DNA of 64,000 nt from Paraburkholderia sacchari. Lineage in GTDB: Bacteria > Pseudomonadota > Gammaproteobacteria > Burkholderiales > Burkholderiaceae. Below are positions 16,210-24,759 of the stretch, one piece after another. Each line of letters starts with the position of its first letter. The stretch's first letter is position 1. Where the stretch lies: positions 103,666 through 167,665 of the forward strand of contig NZ_JTDB02000013.1 of the NCBI RefSeq assembly GCF_000785435.2. The letters are read 5' to 3'. A model generated the notes under the pieces. That model was given only the letters and a program-made list of their open reading frames with translations. It was not told the DNA's origin and made no database searches. The translations under genes were made by a program, and so were the position numbers.

Positions 16210-18744
16210 CTATTGCTTCCGGCCGCTGCCCTCCACCAGCCCGATCTCTTCCTGTCCCAGCCCATACGCCGCATAAAGCGACAAATCGATCTCGCGCTCG
16301 AGCGCTTCGCCTTGCGCCTCCTGTCCCGATTGTTTCAACCGCAGCAACGTATCCACCAAGCGCACAATCTCTGCGCGCACTGCTATATCAGCAGGCACCG
16401 GCAATGCGTCGATCATCGCCTTGGTAAACGCCACGCCGCCGTTATAGCTCGACGCCCCATAGCGTGCGCGCGTGACAAATCCCGCGAGCGGGCAGTTCAG
16501 CACCGCAGCCGCGAATTTCAGCAGGTTCTCGTCGTTGGAGCGCAGGATCAGCGTTGTCTTGCCCGGGATTGTGTCGCCAGCGAGATCGAGCGTCGCATGC
16601 AGATGCGTGAGGCCTTTCACGATCACCTTTTTCGCGTCCGCCCTCGTGCCGTAGCTGTTTGCGAATGTCGCCGCGAAACGCGAACGCTCGACCACGGGAC
16701 GCGCGTAGCGGCGTCCGAGATAGGTCATCGGCTTGCTGCCCCAGCGTGAGGCGTAGCGGCCCAGCGTGCCGGTGTTGACCACGCGGTAGTGACGGCGCGC
16801 ATCGAAGCCGTCTTGCGCTTCGTCCATCAATGGCGCGAGCCGGTAAGCGTCCGCCGTCGCGCAGGCGTTCTCGCATCGCAGCAGCGAGCCCAGCGCCGGA
16901 TGCGCATGGATGAGCCGCCGTACGAACGCAAAGTGCGGCGAGAGCAGTGCATCGAGCGCCCATGGCGCTTCGAGCTCGCGTTTGCGCACGCGCGCGAGCG
17001 GCGTGAGTGTTGGCCCTTCGAGGCGCGCCGTCTCGATGTGGTCCGTGCCGGACTTGCGATACACCGTCACGATCGAATCGACCTGCGCGCGTTCGAATAC
17101 TTCGCGGCCCAGCGCGACGATGCGCGCGATCGTGTCGAGATGGTGCGAACGGAACGCGGAGCCGAACGGCTTCGCGAGCCATTTGTCGGGTGTGAGAAAG
17201 GCCATCGTTCCGTGCTGCGCGGTCAGTGCGAGGCCCAGTTCCATGAAGACGATGTAGAGGTCCCAGTTGCCGCGCGCGCTCGGCCAGCGCTGTGCGAGCG
17301 CTTCGCGCAGGGGCTTGTGGCCTTCGTTGATCATGCGTTCGGAGTCGATGTACGGCGGGTTGGCGATGACGGCATCGAAGGCGTCGTCGCGTTTTGCGTC
17401 GAAGACGATGGGGTCCAGCACGGCATTGCCCTGTTTCAGATGGGCTTCGAGATCCGGCAGCGTGGCGAAAACACCGTCGTCGTCGTACGTCGCGTGCGCG
17501 AGTAGTTCAAACGCGAGGCGAAGGCGCGCGAGGCCGAGCGCCTGGTCGTCGATATCCATGCCGAACAGATTGTGTTCGACGATTGCGCGTTTCTCGCGAT
17601 AAAGCGCGGCGTCGACGCGTTGCCGCTGCACGGGTGTTTCGTCGTGAGCGCGTGTGATGACGTGGCGGTCCGTCACCGTCTCGATTCGTAGTCCAGCGAG
17701 CGCAGGATTATCGCGATCGTCGAACAAGCCGAGGCGCGACTTTACCGCGAGCAATTCGTCGAGCGCGGAAGCGAGCAGATGTCCGGTTCCAACGGCCGGA
17801 TCGCATACGCGCAGCGCGGCGAAGATCGTGCGCGCCTCTTCTTTGTTGTCAATTGATTTGGATAGCTGATCGATAGTCTTGCAATGCCAGCCCTTAACGT
17901 GGTTGAAGCGCCCCAGCACCGCACCCGTGATGGCTTCGCGTGCGAGAAACGTGGCGACGCTCTCCGGCGTGTACCACGCGCCGTCGCGATAACCGTTGAG
18001 CTTTTCGAAGACGAGCCCGAGCGTTGCGGAATCGACGCGCTTTCCGTCCGCGCTCGCGTCAAACCCGAACTCGAATTCATCGAGGAAATCGAGCAGATCA
18101 GCGGCTGTATTGCGCGCATGAGGGGGCAGCGCGGAATCTAGCGAGCCGAGCGTGACCGCATGCTTCGCGAGATCGGCGGGCTCGAACGTGGAGCCGTCGA
18201 AGCGCGGCAGATGCGGATAGCGGCGCGGCGACCCGGCGTCAGGCGAGCCACCACCGAGCACTTCGCGCCAGAGCACATCGAGCTCGGCGAACGTGCCAAT
18301 GCGTTCGCTGTGCAGAAAGGCATAAGCGGGATCGCGTTCGTGCAGCATCAGCAGCCGCGCCTCCAGCAGCTTGAGGAACATGACGCGGCCGATCCAGGCG
18401 ATGCAAAGCCGCAGAGCAGCGCGAAAGATGAGGGCTTCTCGATCCGGCGAGCAAGCGGGGGCGCGCGAGTTCGTCAGGTTCGGCACGGACGCTTCGGGTG
18501 CTTCCAGTGCCTCCGTGCCCGCGATCGCCAACTCGACAAGCGCGCCGGGCCTGCGTTCATCCGGAGCGCACCGCACAACGACGGCCTTGCCGCTTGCCAC
18601 GGTTTCCTGCAAGCCGGCGATCCGCAGCAGCCCCGCATAGAAGCCTGCGTCGAGTCCGGCGCGGTTGGTGTGGTTGGCGCGCGCGCTTCGCTTATCGGTG
18701 CTGCCCGCGCGTTTTGCACGACTCGATTGGTTCGTCTCTGGCAT
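16210..18744 (-). CDS. Eco57I/TaqI-type N6-adenine DNA methyltransferase, no nuclease domain visible
   Basis: 844-residue protein of the restriction-modification family in which methyltransferase and target recognition are in one chain. A helical domain spans about 100-230 (ALIFRAALRLCIAWIGRVMF), then GAWYTPESVATFLAREAI (255-272). SAM-binding motif I is CDPAVGTGHLLASAL (314-328), then FGMDIDDQALGLARLRL (394-410) and the catalytic motif IV NPPY (462-465), which fits an adenine-N6 enzyme. From about 570 to the end it resembles a TaqI-like specificity domain. Type IIG relatives usually have an N-terminal PD-(D/E)XK nuclease. Here only about 100 residues precede the helical domain and I see no such motif, so it may be a solitary methyltransferase. 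It lies directly after tRNA-Thr, is divergent from the next gene, and has no restriction partner nearby. No recognition sequence can be deduced. Confidence 0.82.
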   Translation of the reverse strand: MPETNQSSRAKRAGSTDKRSARANHTNRAGLDAGFYAGLLRIAGLQETVASGKAVVVRCAPDERRPGALVELAIAGTEALEAPEASVPNLTNSRAPACSPDREALIFRAALRLCIAWIGRVMFLKLLEARLLMLHERDPAYAFLHSERIGTFAELDVLWREVLGGGSPDAGSPRRYPHLPRFDGSTFEPADLAKHAVTLGSLDSALPPHARNTAADLLDFLDEFEFGFDASADGKRVDSATLGLVFEKLNGYRDGAWYTPESVATFLAREAITGAVLGRFNHVKGWHCKTIDQLSKSIDNKEEARTIFAALRVCDPAVGTGHLLASALDELLAVKSRLGLFDDRDNPALAGLRIETVTDRHVITRAHDETPVQRQRVDAALYREKRAIVEHNLFGMDIDDQALGLARLRLAFELLAHATYDDDGVFATLPDLEAHLKQGNAVLDPIVFDAKRDDAFDAVIANPPYIDSERMINEGHKPLREALAQRWPSARGNWDLYIVFMELGLALTAQHGTMAFLTPDKWLAKPFGSAFRSHHLDTIARIVALGREVFERAQVDSIVTVYRKSGTDHIETARLEGPTLTPLARVRKRELEAPWALDALLSPHFAFVRRLIHAHPALGSLLRCENACATADAYRLAPLMDEAQDGFDARRHYRVVNTGTLGRYASRWGSKPMTYLGRRYARPVVERSRFAATFANSYGTRADAKKVIVKGLTHLHATLDLAGDTIPGKTTLILRSNDENLLKFAAAVLNCPLAGFVTRARYGASSYNGGVAFTKAMIDALPVPADIAVRAEIVRLVDTLLRLKQSGQEAQGEALEREIDLSLYAAYGLGQEEIGLVEGSGRKQ

Positions 18745-18996
18745 GTTCTGGTTGTGCGCCCCTGCGCGAATTGCCGCTCATTTTACTGGCCGCGTGCGGC
18801 TGTTCGTTTCCGTCGTTCGTCCCTGCCGTTCGTGCTACCCCGTCCGGTCAGGTCGACGCCAGCGCGGCGCTGCGCGATGATGCCGTCATGCCGGTCCGAT
18901 CGGCGTCCCGGCGCTGCGCATGGCCATGGTCTGCTATATGATGGCGCCGCATATCGAGGCGCGCCGTCGCGGCGGGCCGTCAAGCATTCGAATCCT

Positions 18997-20160
18997 ATGA
19001 CCGACTTTCCCACCTTGAGCTGGCCCGACACCGATGGCCCGCGCACCGTCCGCTGGCGTTCCGAGGCCGGTGCGCCGGCGCCGAAGCGCGTGGTGGTCGC
19101 CGACGACCGCACCACGGCCGATGCAGCCTACCGCCTTGCCTGCGAAGGCACCGCGCTGCTGTGGCGCGGCGACTACCAGAATGCGCGGCAACTCCTGCAG
19201 GCCATGGCGCGCCGCGCTGATCGTCCCTCGGGCAAGTCGCGCAAGAGCTCCTCCGCGCCGAAGCCGGCGGCCACGCCGCTCGAGGCGTTTCATCTGCACC
19301 GTCAGGCGCAGGCGCAGCGTGCGCGCACGCTCGGTATGGTCCTGCTCCCGCTCGAAGGCGACTATTCGATTCCGTTGCGCCGCGCGCCCGATGTCACGCT
19401 CGCGTGCGAGCAGGCATGGGGTGCGCCTGACGGCGAGCCATCGGCGGTGTCGCTGCGCGAGGTGCTCGGCTTGATCGGCGCATACGAGTGGCGCAAGAAG
19501 GGCGTGGAGATTCCCGCGCTGGGGGGCGCACGCGTTCACCCGTACTACGGCGTTTTTTCGCCGGTGCGCGGCGAGTATCTCGATCTGGTCGCGCGCGTTC
19601 CGTTACCGTCGCTCGAGCGGGCGTTCGACATCGGCACGGGTACGGGCGTGATCGCCGCCGTGCTGGCCGCGCGCGGCGTGAAGCAGGTGATCGCCACCGA
19701 TCAGGACGCCCGGGCGCTCGCTTGCGCGCGAGAGAACCTTGCGCAGCTCGGCTACAGCGATCGTGTGGAAGTCATCGAGGCCGACCTGTTCCCGCCGGGG
19801 CGTGCGCTGCTCGTGGTCTGCAATCCGCCCTGGGTGCCGGCGCGACCGGCGTCGCCGATCGAATACGCGGTGTTCGATCCGGACAGCCGCATGCTGCGCG
19901 GCTTTCTCGCCGGTTTGAAGGATCATCTGGAGCCGGGCGGCGAGGGCTGGCTGATCCTCTCCGATTTTGCCGAGCATCTTGGCTTGCGCACGCGCGAGGC
20001 GCTGATGGAGATGATTGCGCAGGCGGGTCTCGAAGTTGCCGGGCGCGAAGACATCCGGCCCCGCCATCCCAAAGCGAGCGATCCCACCGATCCGCTATAT
20101 CGGGCGCGCACGGCGGAAATTACGTCGCTGTGGCGACTGAAGGCGAGCGCGGGGTCGTAA
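18997..20160 (+). CDS. Class I SAM-dependent methyltransferase (PrmC/RsmC-like core)
   Basis: 387-residue protein. The N-terminal half (1-200) shows no domain I can name. The C-terminal Rossmann core has motif I AFDIGTGTGVIAAVLAARG and motif IV VVCNPPWVPA, the NPP signature of enzymes that methylate planar nitrogen atoms in proteins, RNA or DNA. The substrate is unknown; a true prmC is present elsewhere in the window (31442-32290), so this is another enzyme. Start ATG 18997 is chosen because upstream codons are antisense to the adenine methyltransferase or unlike any family. Its TAA stop sits in a 13-base tandem duplication. Confidence 0.8.
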   Translation: MTDFPTLSWPDTDGPRTVRWRSEAGAPAPKRVVVADDRTTADAAYRLACEGTALLWRGDYQNARQLLQAMARRADRPSGKSRKSSSAPKPAATPLEAFHLHRQAQAQRARTLGMVLLPLEGDYSIPLRRAPDVTLACEQAWGAPDGEPSAVSLREVLGLIGAYEWRKKGVEIPALGGARVHPYYGVFSPVRGEYLDLVARVPLPSLERAFDIGTGTGVIAAVLAARGVKQVIATDQDARALACARENLAQLGYSDRVEVIEADLFPPGRALLVVCNPPWVPARPASPIEYAVFDPDSRMLRGFLAGLKDHLEPGGEGWLILSDFAEHLGLRTREALMEMIAQAGLEVAGREDIRPRHPKASDPTDPLYRARTAEITSLWRLKASAGS

Positions 20161-20174
20161 AGCGGGGTCGTAAA
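20149..20174 (+). repeat. 13-base tandem duplication over a stop codon
   Basis: GCGGGGTCGTAAA occurs twice without a gap (20149-20161, 20162-20174). The first copy contains the stop codon of the upstream methyltransferase gene; the second copy's TAA is in another frame. Confidence 0.9.
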
Positions 20175-20234
20175 CTAGCCACGGCAATTTCGGGCAAGCG
20201 CGCCGCATGCCGATTCGGACAACAGAAGAAAGGC

Positions 20235-20341
20235 GGCCCGGCGTGCTGCCGGGCCTGGTTGTGGCAGGCGGCAGTGCCTGCCCGAATGCTGTTTCAGCAG
20301 CGGCCGGCCAAGGCCATCCGGCGCCAGGTTGGCTAACCTGG
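20235..20341. terminator. Three GC-rich hairpins between converging genes
   Basis: Stem-loops at 20235-20255 (eight pairs, loop GTGCT), 20263-20282 (seven pairs) and 20324-20341 (seven pairs, loop GGCT; overlaps the stop codon of the minus-strand gene). None has a clear T-run. They lie where the transcripts from 18997 and 20653 converge and may end or protect them. Confidence 0.45.
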
Positions 20342-20653
20342 ATAGGCCTCGTCGACCCTCAGGCCGGCTAGCTTGAAGATCACCCTGAGCGTTTGCGGCT
20401 TGATGTCCCTGCGTGCTGCCAGAGCGGACATCACGAAATCAAGCACCTTGGCGTACTTCAGCAGGATCAGGCAGTTCTCGAGATCCGCCGCGCCGTCGCG
20501 CATTTCCTCGGCAAGCCGCAGCATCTCGACTGAGATGTCGCGGGCCATTTCCAGTTCCAGTTGCTGCTTTTCCGTCCACTCGGGCACATCTACGAGCTTG
20601 GCAAGCAGCGCCTGAAATTTTTGCTCCGCATTACCATCCGGTATCGTGTTCAT
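20333..20653 (-). CDS. Conserved-looking hypothetical protein, 106 residues
   Basis: I do not recognise the family. The product is a mostly helical, charged soluble protein (segments EWTEKQQLELEMARDISVEM and LAEEMRDGAADLENCLILLK), followed by a C-terminal half with DFVMSALAARRDIKPQTLRV. No signal peptide or membrane segment is seen. The start at 20653 (MNTIPDGNAEQKF) is chosen because upstream in-frame codons look non-coding; an ATG four codons earlier is possible. The ribosome-binding site is weak. Codon use is like the neighbours, which supports a real gene. Confidence 0.6.
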   Translation of the reverse strand: MNTIPDGNAEQKFQALLAKLVDVPEWTEKQQLELEMARDISVEMLRLAEEMRDGAADLENCLILLKYAKVLDFVMSALAARRDIKPQTLRVIFKLAGLRVDEAYPG

Positions 20654-21040
20654 TGCATGCCCCATGCAGGGTCGCGCAGCACCGTGCGTCATTGCGCAGC
20701 GAGGGCTGCGCCGTACCTGTGTCATCGCTTCCTGTGAACCCGGAGCGACCTCCCATGCGCGCATTCCCGGTCCTTGGCCGGTGAGTCGCGCCCCAAATTG
20801 GTCCTTTGTGGACGGCGGCGGCACGGCGCTGCCGCGTCTCTTCTAATCAACCCCTCCCTGCCGTCCGGATGTGGGTTAGCGATCCGGACGCACAACCTTC
20901 CAACTGTGGGGCAATCGGGCCGTCCCCTCTGGTCCGCAGCCTCTTTGAGCTTTTTCCGTAAAATGTCAGATCTACCTGCCGCGTTCCGTCGCCTGCCGCA
21001 CGTTTCGTGGCAATTGACGCCTCTCTTTTGTGCCGACCCG
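20654..21040. other. Intergenic region between two divergent genes
   Basis: 387 bases between the start of the minus-strand hypothetical gene and the plus-strand methyltransferase. Frames run through part of it, but their translations are Arg/Pro/Ser-rich and unlike any family. An in-frame ATG at 20963 could extend the methyltransferase by 26 residues. No hairpin or convincing promoter was found. Confidence 0.4.
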
Positions 21041-21910
21041 ATGTCAAGCAAGACTTACGAAATCCGTCCGAACCAGTCGATCGAACTCCTGAAGGAGCTC
21101 CATATCCTGACACGCGACGGCAAGATGAACCAGGACAGCCGCCGCAAGCTGAAGCAGGTCTATCACCTGTTCCAGTTCATCGAGCCGCTGCTCAAGGACC
21201 TCAAGCAGGATGGCCATGACGTTACGCTCGTCGACCACGGCGCGGGCAAGTCGTACTTGGGTTTTATCCTGTACGACCTTTTTTTCAAGGAACTGCACGA
21301 CAATTCGCGCATCTTCGGTATCGAGACGCGCGACGAGCTGGTGCAGCGTTCGCGCGAGCTCGCGCAGCGGCTTGGCTTCCCAGGCATGTCGTTTCTCAAT
21401 CTTTCGGTGGCCGATTCAATTACGTCCACGCAACTGCCGCCCACGGTCGACATCGTCACGGCATTGCACGCGTGCGACACCGCCACCGATGATGCCTTGC
21501 GCTTCGCGCTCAAGAAGCATGCGCGCTATATCGTCGTGGTGCCGTGCTGCCAGGCTGAAGTGGCGGGCGTGCTGCGCCGGAACAAGGGCAAGTCGCTGGG
21601 GCAGGCGCTCACGGAAATTTGGCGCCATCCGCTGCATACGCGCGAGTTCGGCAGCCAGATCACCAACGTGCTGCGCTGCCTGCAACTGGAGGCGCATGGT
21701 TACCAGGTGAGCGTGACGGAACTGGTGGGCTGGGAACACTCGATGAAAAACGAGCTCATCATCGCGCAATACAAGAATCTGCCGCGACGCCGGCCTTCGG
21801 AGCGGCTCAACGAGATTCTCGACACCTTTGGGCTTGCGGAGTTGCGCGAGCGCTATTTCGTCGATGGCGCCGATGCGGGCGAGCCGGCCGGCGTGTCGAG
21901 CGCCGGGTAA
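21041..21910 (+). CDS. SAM-dependent methyltransferase of the Methyltransf_32 type
   Basis: 289-residue protein with a class I methyltransferase core. VTLVDHGAGKSYLGFILYD is the nucleotide-binding loop, IFGIETRDELVQRSRELAQRL the second strand, and DIVTALHACDTATDDALRFAL with VVPCCQAEVA the later motifs. HACDTATDDAL and PCC resemble proteins annotated as Methyltransf_32, whose substrates are mostly unknown. Neither the ATG at 21041 nor the one at 20963 has a good ribosome-binding site; 21041 starts the part that looks like the family. It converges with the DUF1415 gene 42 bases away. Confidence 0.78.
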   Translation: MSSKTYEIRPNQSIELLKELHILTRDGKMNQDSRRKLKQVYHLFQFIEPLLKDLKQDGHDVTLVDHGAGKSYLGFILYDLFFKELHDNSRIFGIETRDELVQRSRELAQRLGFPGMSFLNLSVADSITSTQLPPTVDIVTALHACDTATDDALRFALKKHARYIVVVPCCQAEVAGVLRRNKGKSLGQALTEIWRHPLHTREFGSQITNVLRCLQLEAHGYQVSVTELVGWEHSMKNELIIAQYKNLPRRRPSERLNEILDTFGLAELRERYFVDGADAGEPAGVSSAG

Positions 21911-21952
21911 ATACCTTTACCGCCCCTTAACCGCTCAAGCGGGCGGCGAGGT

Positions 21953-22543
21953 TCACTCTTCGTCGCGCTTCGCCATCCACGCGCGCCAGCCTTCGAGGCC
22001 GAGGCGCCGCAGCGTTTCCTGATTGCGTTCGTAAATGTCGGCGGCGTCGGGAAACGCGTCTACGGCGCGCTCGATGCTGGCCTCGCGCAGCAGATGCAGG
22101 ATCGGATACGGCGCGCGGTTCGTGTAGTTTTCGATGTCGTCGGGCTCGGTGCCTTCGAACCGATAGTCGGGATGGAAGCTCGCGATCTGCAGCGTGCCTT
22201 CCAGACGCAGTTGCGCGAGCAGCATGTCGGCGAAGTGCAGCGCGTCGTTGTAGTCGAGGAAGTCGGCTAAAGCGTGCGGGAGGATCAGCAGTGTCGTATC
22301 GATCTGTTCGGGCGCGGCATCCGCGAGTGTACGCAGTTCGGTTTCCAGGTCGGCCAGCACGCCCTCCAGATCGGTTGCCTCGCTGATCGCATAGCGGATC
22401 TGGCCCTTCACATGCACGCTTTTCGCGAACGGACAGAGGTTCAGGCCAATCACGGCGCGCGTGAGCCAGTGGCGGGTCGCGGCGAGAATTTCGGCGTGTT
22501 CGGGCTGGGCGCTCGTAGCGCGGGGAGCGGCGGTGTCGGTCAT
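21953..22543 (-). CDS. DUF1415 family protein
   Basis: 196-residue cytoplasmic protein of unknown function. Family hallmarks: TRHWLTRAVIGLNLCPFAKSV near the N-terminus, TLLILPHALADFLDYNDAL in the middle, ASFHPDYRFEG and NRAPYPILHLLREASIERA towards the C-terminus. It ends 20 bases before the TetR gene's stop-side neighbour region and is transcribed in the same direction as that gene, so a two-gene transcript is possible. Confidence 0.85.
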   Translation of the reverse strand: MTDTAAPRATSAQPEHAEILAATRHWLTRAVIGLNLCPFAKSVHVKGQIRYAISEATDLEGVLADLETELRTLADAAPEQIDTTLLILPHALADFLDYNDALHFADMLLAQLRLEGTLQIASFHPDYRFEGTEPDDIENYTNRAPYPILHLLREASIERAVDAFPDAADIYERNQETLRRLGLEGWRAWMAKRDEE

Positions 22544-22563
22544 GGCGGCATTCTACCGGCGTG

Positions 22564-23247
22564 TCAGCGGGGCCCGTGCGGTGGGCGGCACGCCGCGTCG
22601 ATCAGCAGCTTCGCCATGCGCGGTGCGGCGAGGATCGGCCCGCAGCCGGGTCCATAGGTCTGGCTTGCCGCATAGATGCCTTCGATCAGCAGCGCGAGTT
22701 CGTCGGCGAGCGCAGCGGGGTCGGCCGCGTTGGCGGCTTGCGCGAGTTCGTTCAGCCGCGCGATCAGCTTCGACTTGTTGTCGGCCACGCTCTGCCGCGC
22801 CGGATGCGCGGCGTCTGGAAACTCCGCCGAGACGTTGACGAACGGGCAGCCACGGTAATCTGCCGCGGACGCGCGCTGTGCGAGATCCTCGAAATACTGG
22901 ACCAATTGCTTGGCGGGATCGCCGGGATGCTTCGCGATGCTCGCCTCGAAGCGCTCGAAGAAGCGCTCGTCGCAGCGCTTCAGATACGCGACCACCAGAT
23001 CGTCCTTCGACGAGAACTGCCGGTACAGGCTCATCTTGTTGACGCCCGCGCGTTCGACCACGGCTTCGATGCCAACCGCGCGCACGCCTTCCCGATAGAA
23101 CAATTCGTCCGCCGCGAGCAGCAGATGCTCCTGGGCGCGCGGCCCGGCCGTCTGGGTGCGGGTGCGGCCCGCGCGCGCCGCACCAGGCTTGGCGGCGGTG
23201 GTTGAGGCAGCGTCTTCACGCTTGGGCTGGTTGGACATTTCGGGCAT
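22564..23247 (-). CDS. TetR-family transcriptional regulator
   Basis: 227-residue repressor-type protein. The N-terminal helix-turn-helix domain covers about 35-90 (AADELFYREGVRAVGIEAVVERAGVNKMSLYRQF is the typical TetR run, here split as AADELFYREGVRAVG and AGVNKMSLYRQFSSKD). The C-terminal helical ligand domain (about 95-225) is of the type whose ligand cannot be guessed. The start may be at 23247 or three codons later (23238). It is divergent from an MFS transporter gene, and the shared intergenic region contains two near-identical palindromes, so it probably controls both genes. Confidence 0.92.
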   Translation of the reverse strand: MPEMSNQPKREDAASTTAAKPGAARAGRTRTQTAGPRAQEHLLLAADELFYREGVRAVGIEAVVERAGVNKMSLYRQFSSKDDLVVAYLKRCDERFFERFEASIAKHPGDPAKQLVQYFEDLAQRASAADYRGCPFVNVSAEFPDAAHPARQSVADNKSKLIARLNELAQAANAADPAALADELALLIEGIYAASQTYGPGCGPILAAPRMAKLLIDAACRPPHGPR

Positions 23248-23266
23248 CTCTTCATCAGGGTTACGC

Positions 23267-23295
23267 TTGACATGTTACCGAGCGGTCACTACTAT
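23267..23295 (+). promoter_or_regulatory. Predicted sigma-70 promoter of the MFS gene
   Basis: TTGACA (23267-23272), exact to consensus, is followed after 17 bases by TACTAT (23290-23295). The 17-base spacer is almost entirely operator 1. Confidence 0.65.
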
Positions 23296-23300
23296 CGCAA
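23272..23300 (-). promoter_or_regulatory. Predicted promoter of the tetR gene
   Basis: On the minus strand TTGCGA (23300-23295) and TAACAT (23277-23272) are 17 bases apart. It overlaps the opposing promoter and operator 1, the layout expected for autoregulation. Confidence 0.5.
23274..23289. promoter_or_regulatory. TetR operator candidate 1
   Basis: GTTACCGAGCGGTCAC, with palindromic core ACCG-AG-CGGT. It matches the reverse complement of operator 2 in 15 of 16 positions and fills the spacer of the plus-strand promoter. Confidence 0.7.
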
Positions 23301-23307
23301 CACACTT

Positions 23308-23323
23308 GTGACCGATCGGTAAC
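23308..23323. promoter_or_regulatory. TetR operator candidate 2
   Basis: GTGACCGATCGGTAAC, with palindromic core ACCG-AT-CGGT. Its centre is 34 bases from that of operator 1, slightly more than three helical turns, downstream of the expected MFS transcription start. Confidence 0.7.
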
Positions 23324-23427
23324 AACCGGCGCGGCCCATGAGCAAGCAGGCAGAAAAGAATGTCAACGAAGCTGGCTCCAGACGGAGCAGGCAACCAGGT
23401 TGCATGGGACCAGAGTAAGGAGCATCG

Positions 23428-24711
23428 ATGAACTGGGCAGCGAGAATGGTCGGCGGACGTTTCCATTACGGATGGATCGTCGTGGCGGTGGTGTTTCTCG
23501 TGTTGCTGGCGGCCGCCGGCACGCGTGCGACGCCGAGCGTGATGATGGTGCCGCTCGAGCATCAATTCGGCTGGAGCCGCGCGACGATCTCGCTGGCGAT
23601 TTCGATAAACATCGCGCTGTATGGACTCATGGGCCCTTTCGCGGCGGCGGCGATGCAGCGCTTCGGCGTGCGGCCCACGCTGCTCGCGGCGCTCGGCACG
23701 ATGGCGGCGGGCGTGGCGCTTTCCGCACTGATGACGCATCCGTGGCAGATGATCCTGATCTGGGGCGTGATGGTGGGCGGCGCGACGGGCGTAGCGGCGC
23801 TCTCGCTTTCCGCGACGGTCGTGACGCGCTGGTTCACCACCCATCGCGGCCTCGCGATGGGCGTGCTCACCGCGAGTTCGGCCACTGGGCAGCTCGTGTT
23901 CCTGCCTTTTCTCGCGGCGATCGCGCAAAAGCACGGCTGGCAGCCCGTGGTGCTGGTGGTTGCGGTAGCGGCCGCCGTCGTGCTGCCGCTTGTGGCGTTT
24001 CTCCTGCCGGAGCGGCCGGCCAGCATGCAACTGCGCCCATATGGCGAGTCGCATGACGCGCCTGTCGCGCCGCCGGCACCGCAACAAAACCCCATCAAGC
24101 TCGCGTTCGGCGCGCTTACCTCGGCTAGCCGCACGCGCGACTTCTGGCTGCTCTTTTTCAGCTTTTTCATCTGTGGTGCGAGCACGAACGGCTATGTCGG
24201 CACGCACCTCATCGCCATGTGCGGCGACTATGGCATGACGGAAGTGCAGGGCGCGTCGCTGCTCGCGACGATGGGCATCTTCGACCTCTTCGGCACCACG
24301 CTTTCGGGCTGGCTCTCCGATCGCTTCAACGCGCGCGTGCTGCTGTTCTGGTACTACGGGTTGCGCGGCCTGTCGCTCATCTATCTGCCGCACGCTTTCG
24401 GCATCGACTTCTTTGGACTGCCGATCTTCGCCGTGTTCTACGGGCTCGACTGGATCGCGACCGTGCCGCCAACGGTGCGTCTTGCCACCGATGTCTACGG
24501 CAAGGAGCGCGCGCCGATCATCTTCGGCTGGGTGGTCGCGGGCCACCAACTGGGCGCGGCCTTCGCGGCCTTCGGCGCGGGGCTGCTGCGCTCGAGCCTT
24601 GGCACGTACACGGTGGCCTCGATGATCTCGGGCGGCCTGTGCCTGATCGCTTCGTTTGTCGTGCTGCGCATCAATCGCGGAGCGCGGGCGGTTGGGGTCC
24701 AGACGGCTTGA
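23428..24711 (+). CDS. MFS transporter
   Basis: 427-residue inner-membrane transporter of the major facilitator superfamily with about twelve predicted helices. The N-terminal half begins FHYGWIVVAVVFLVLLAAAG and contains the helix 2-3 region PFAAAAMQRFGVRPTLL; the central loop lies around residues 195-235 (QLRPYGESHDAPVAPPAPQQ); DLFGTTLSGWLSDRFNARVLL is the second-half copy of the signature. It resembles the oxalate/formate and monocarboxylate branches, but the substrate is unknown. AAGGAG precedes ATG 23428. Control by the divergent TetR protein is likely. The stop codon lies in an 11-base triple repeat. Confidence 0.9.
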   Translation: MNWAARMVGGRFHYGWIVVAVVFLVLLAAAGTRATPSVMMVPLEHQFGWSRATISLAISINIALYGLMGPFAAAAMQRFGVRPTLLAALGTMAAGVALSALMTHPWQMILIWGVMVGGATGVAALSLSATVVTRWFTTHRGLAMGVLTASSATGQLVFLPFLAAIAQKHGWQPVVLVVAVAAAVVLPLVAFLLPERPASMQLRPYGESHDAPVAPPAPQQNPIKLAFGALTSASRTRDFWLLFFSFFICGASTNGYVGTHLIAMCGDYGMTEVQGASLLATMGIFDLFGTTLSGWLSDRFNARVLLFWYYGLRGLSLIYLPHAFGIDFFGLPIFAVFYGLDWIATVPPTVRLATDVYGKERAPIIFGWVVAGHQLGAAFAAFGAGLLRSSLGTYTVASMISGGLCLIASFVVLRINRGARAVGVQTA

Positions 24712-24734
24712 GGACGGCTTGAGGACGGCTTGAG
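24702..24734 (+). repeat. 11-base tandem triplication over a stop codon
   Basis: GACGGCTTGAG occurs three times without gap (24702-24712, 24713-24723, 24724-24734). The first copy holds the TGA stop of the MFS gene; the other two put TGA into the remaining frames. Confidence 0.92.
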
Positions 24735-24759
24735 CGGCGCGATCAGCCGACGTACCCCG

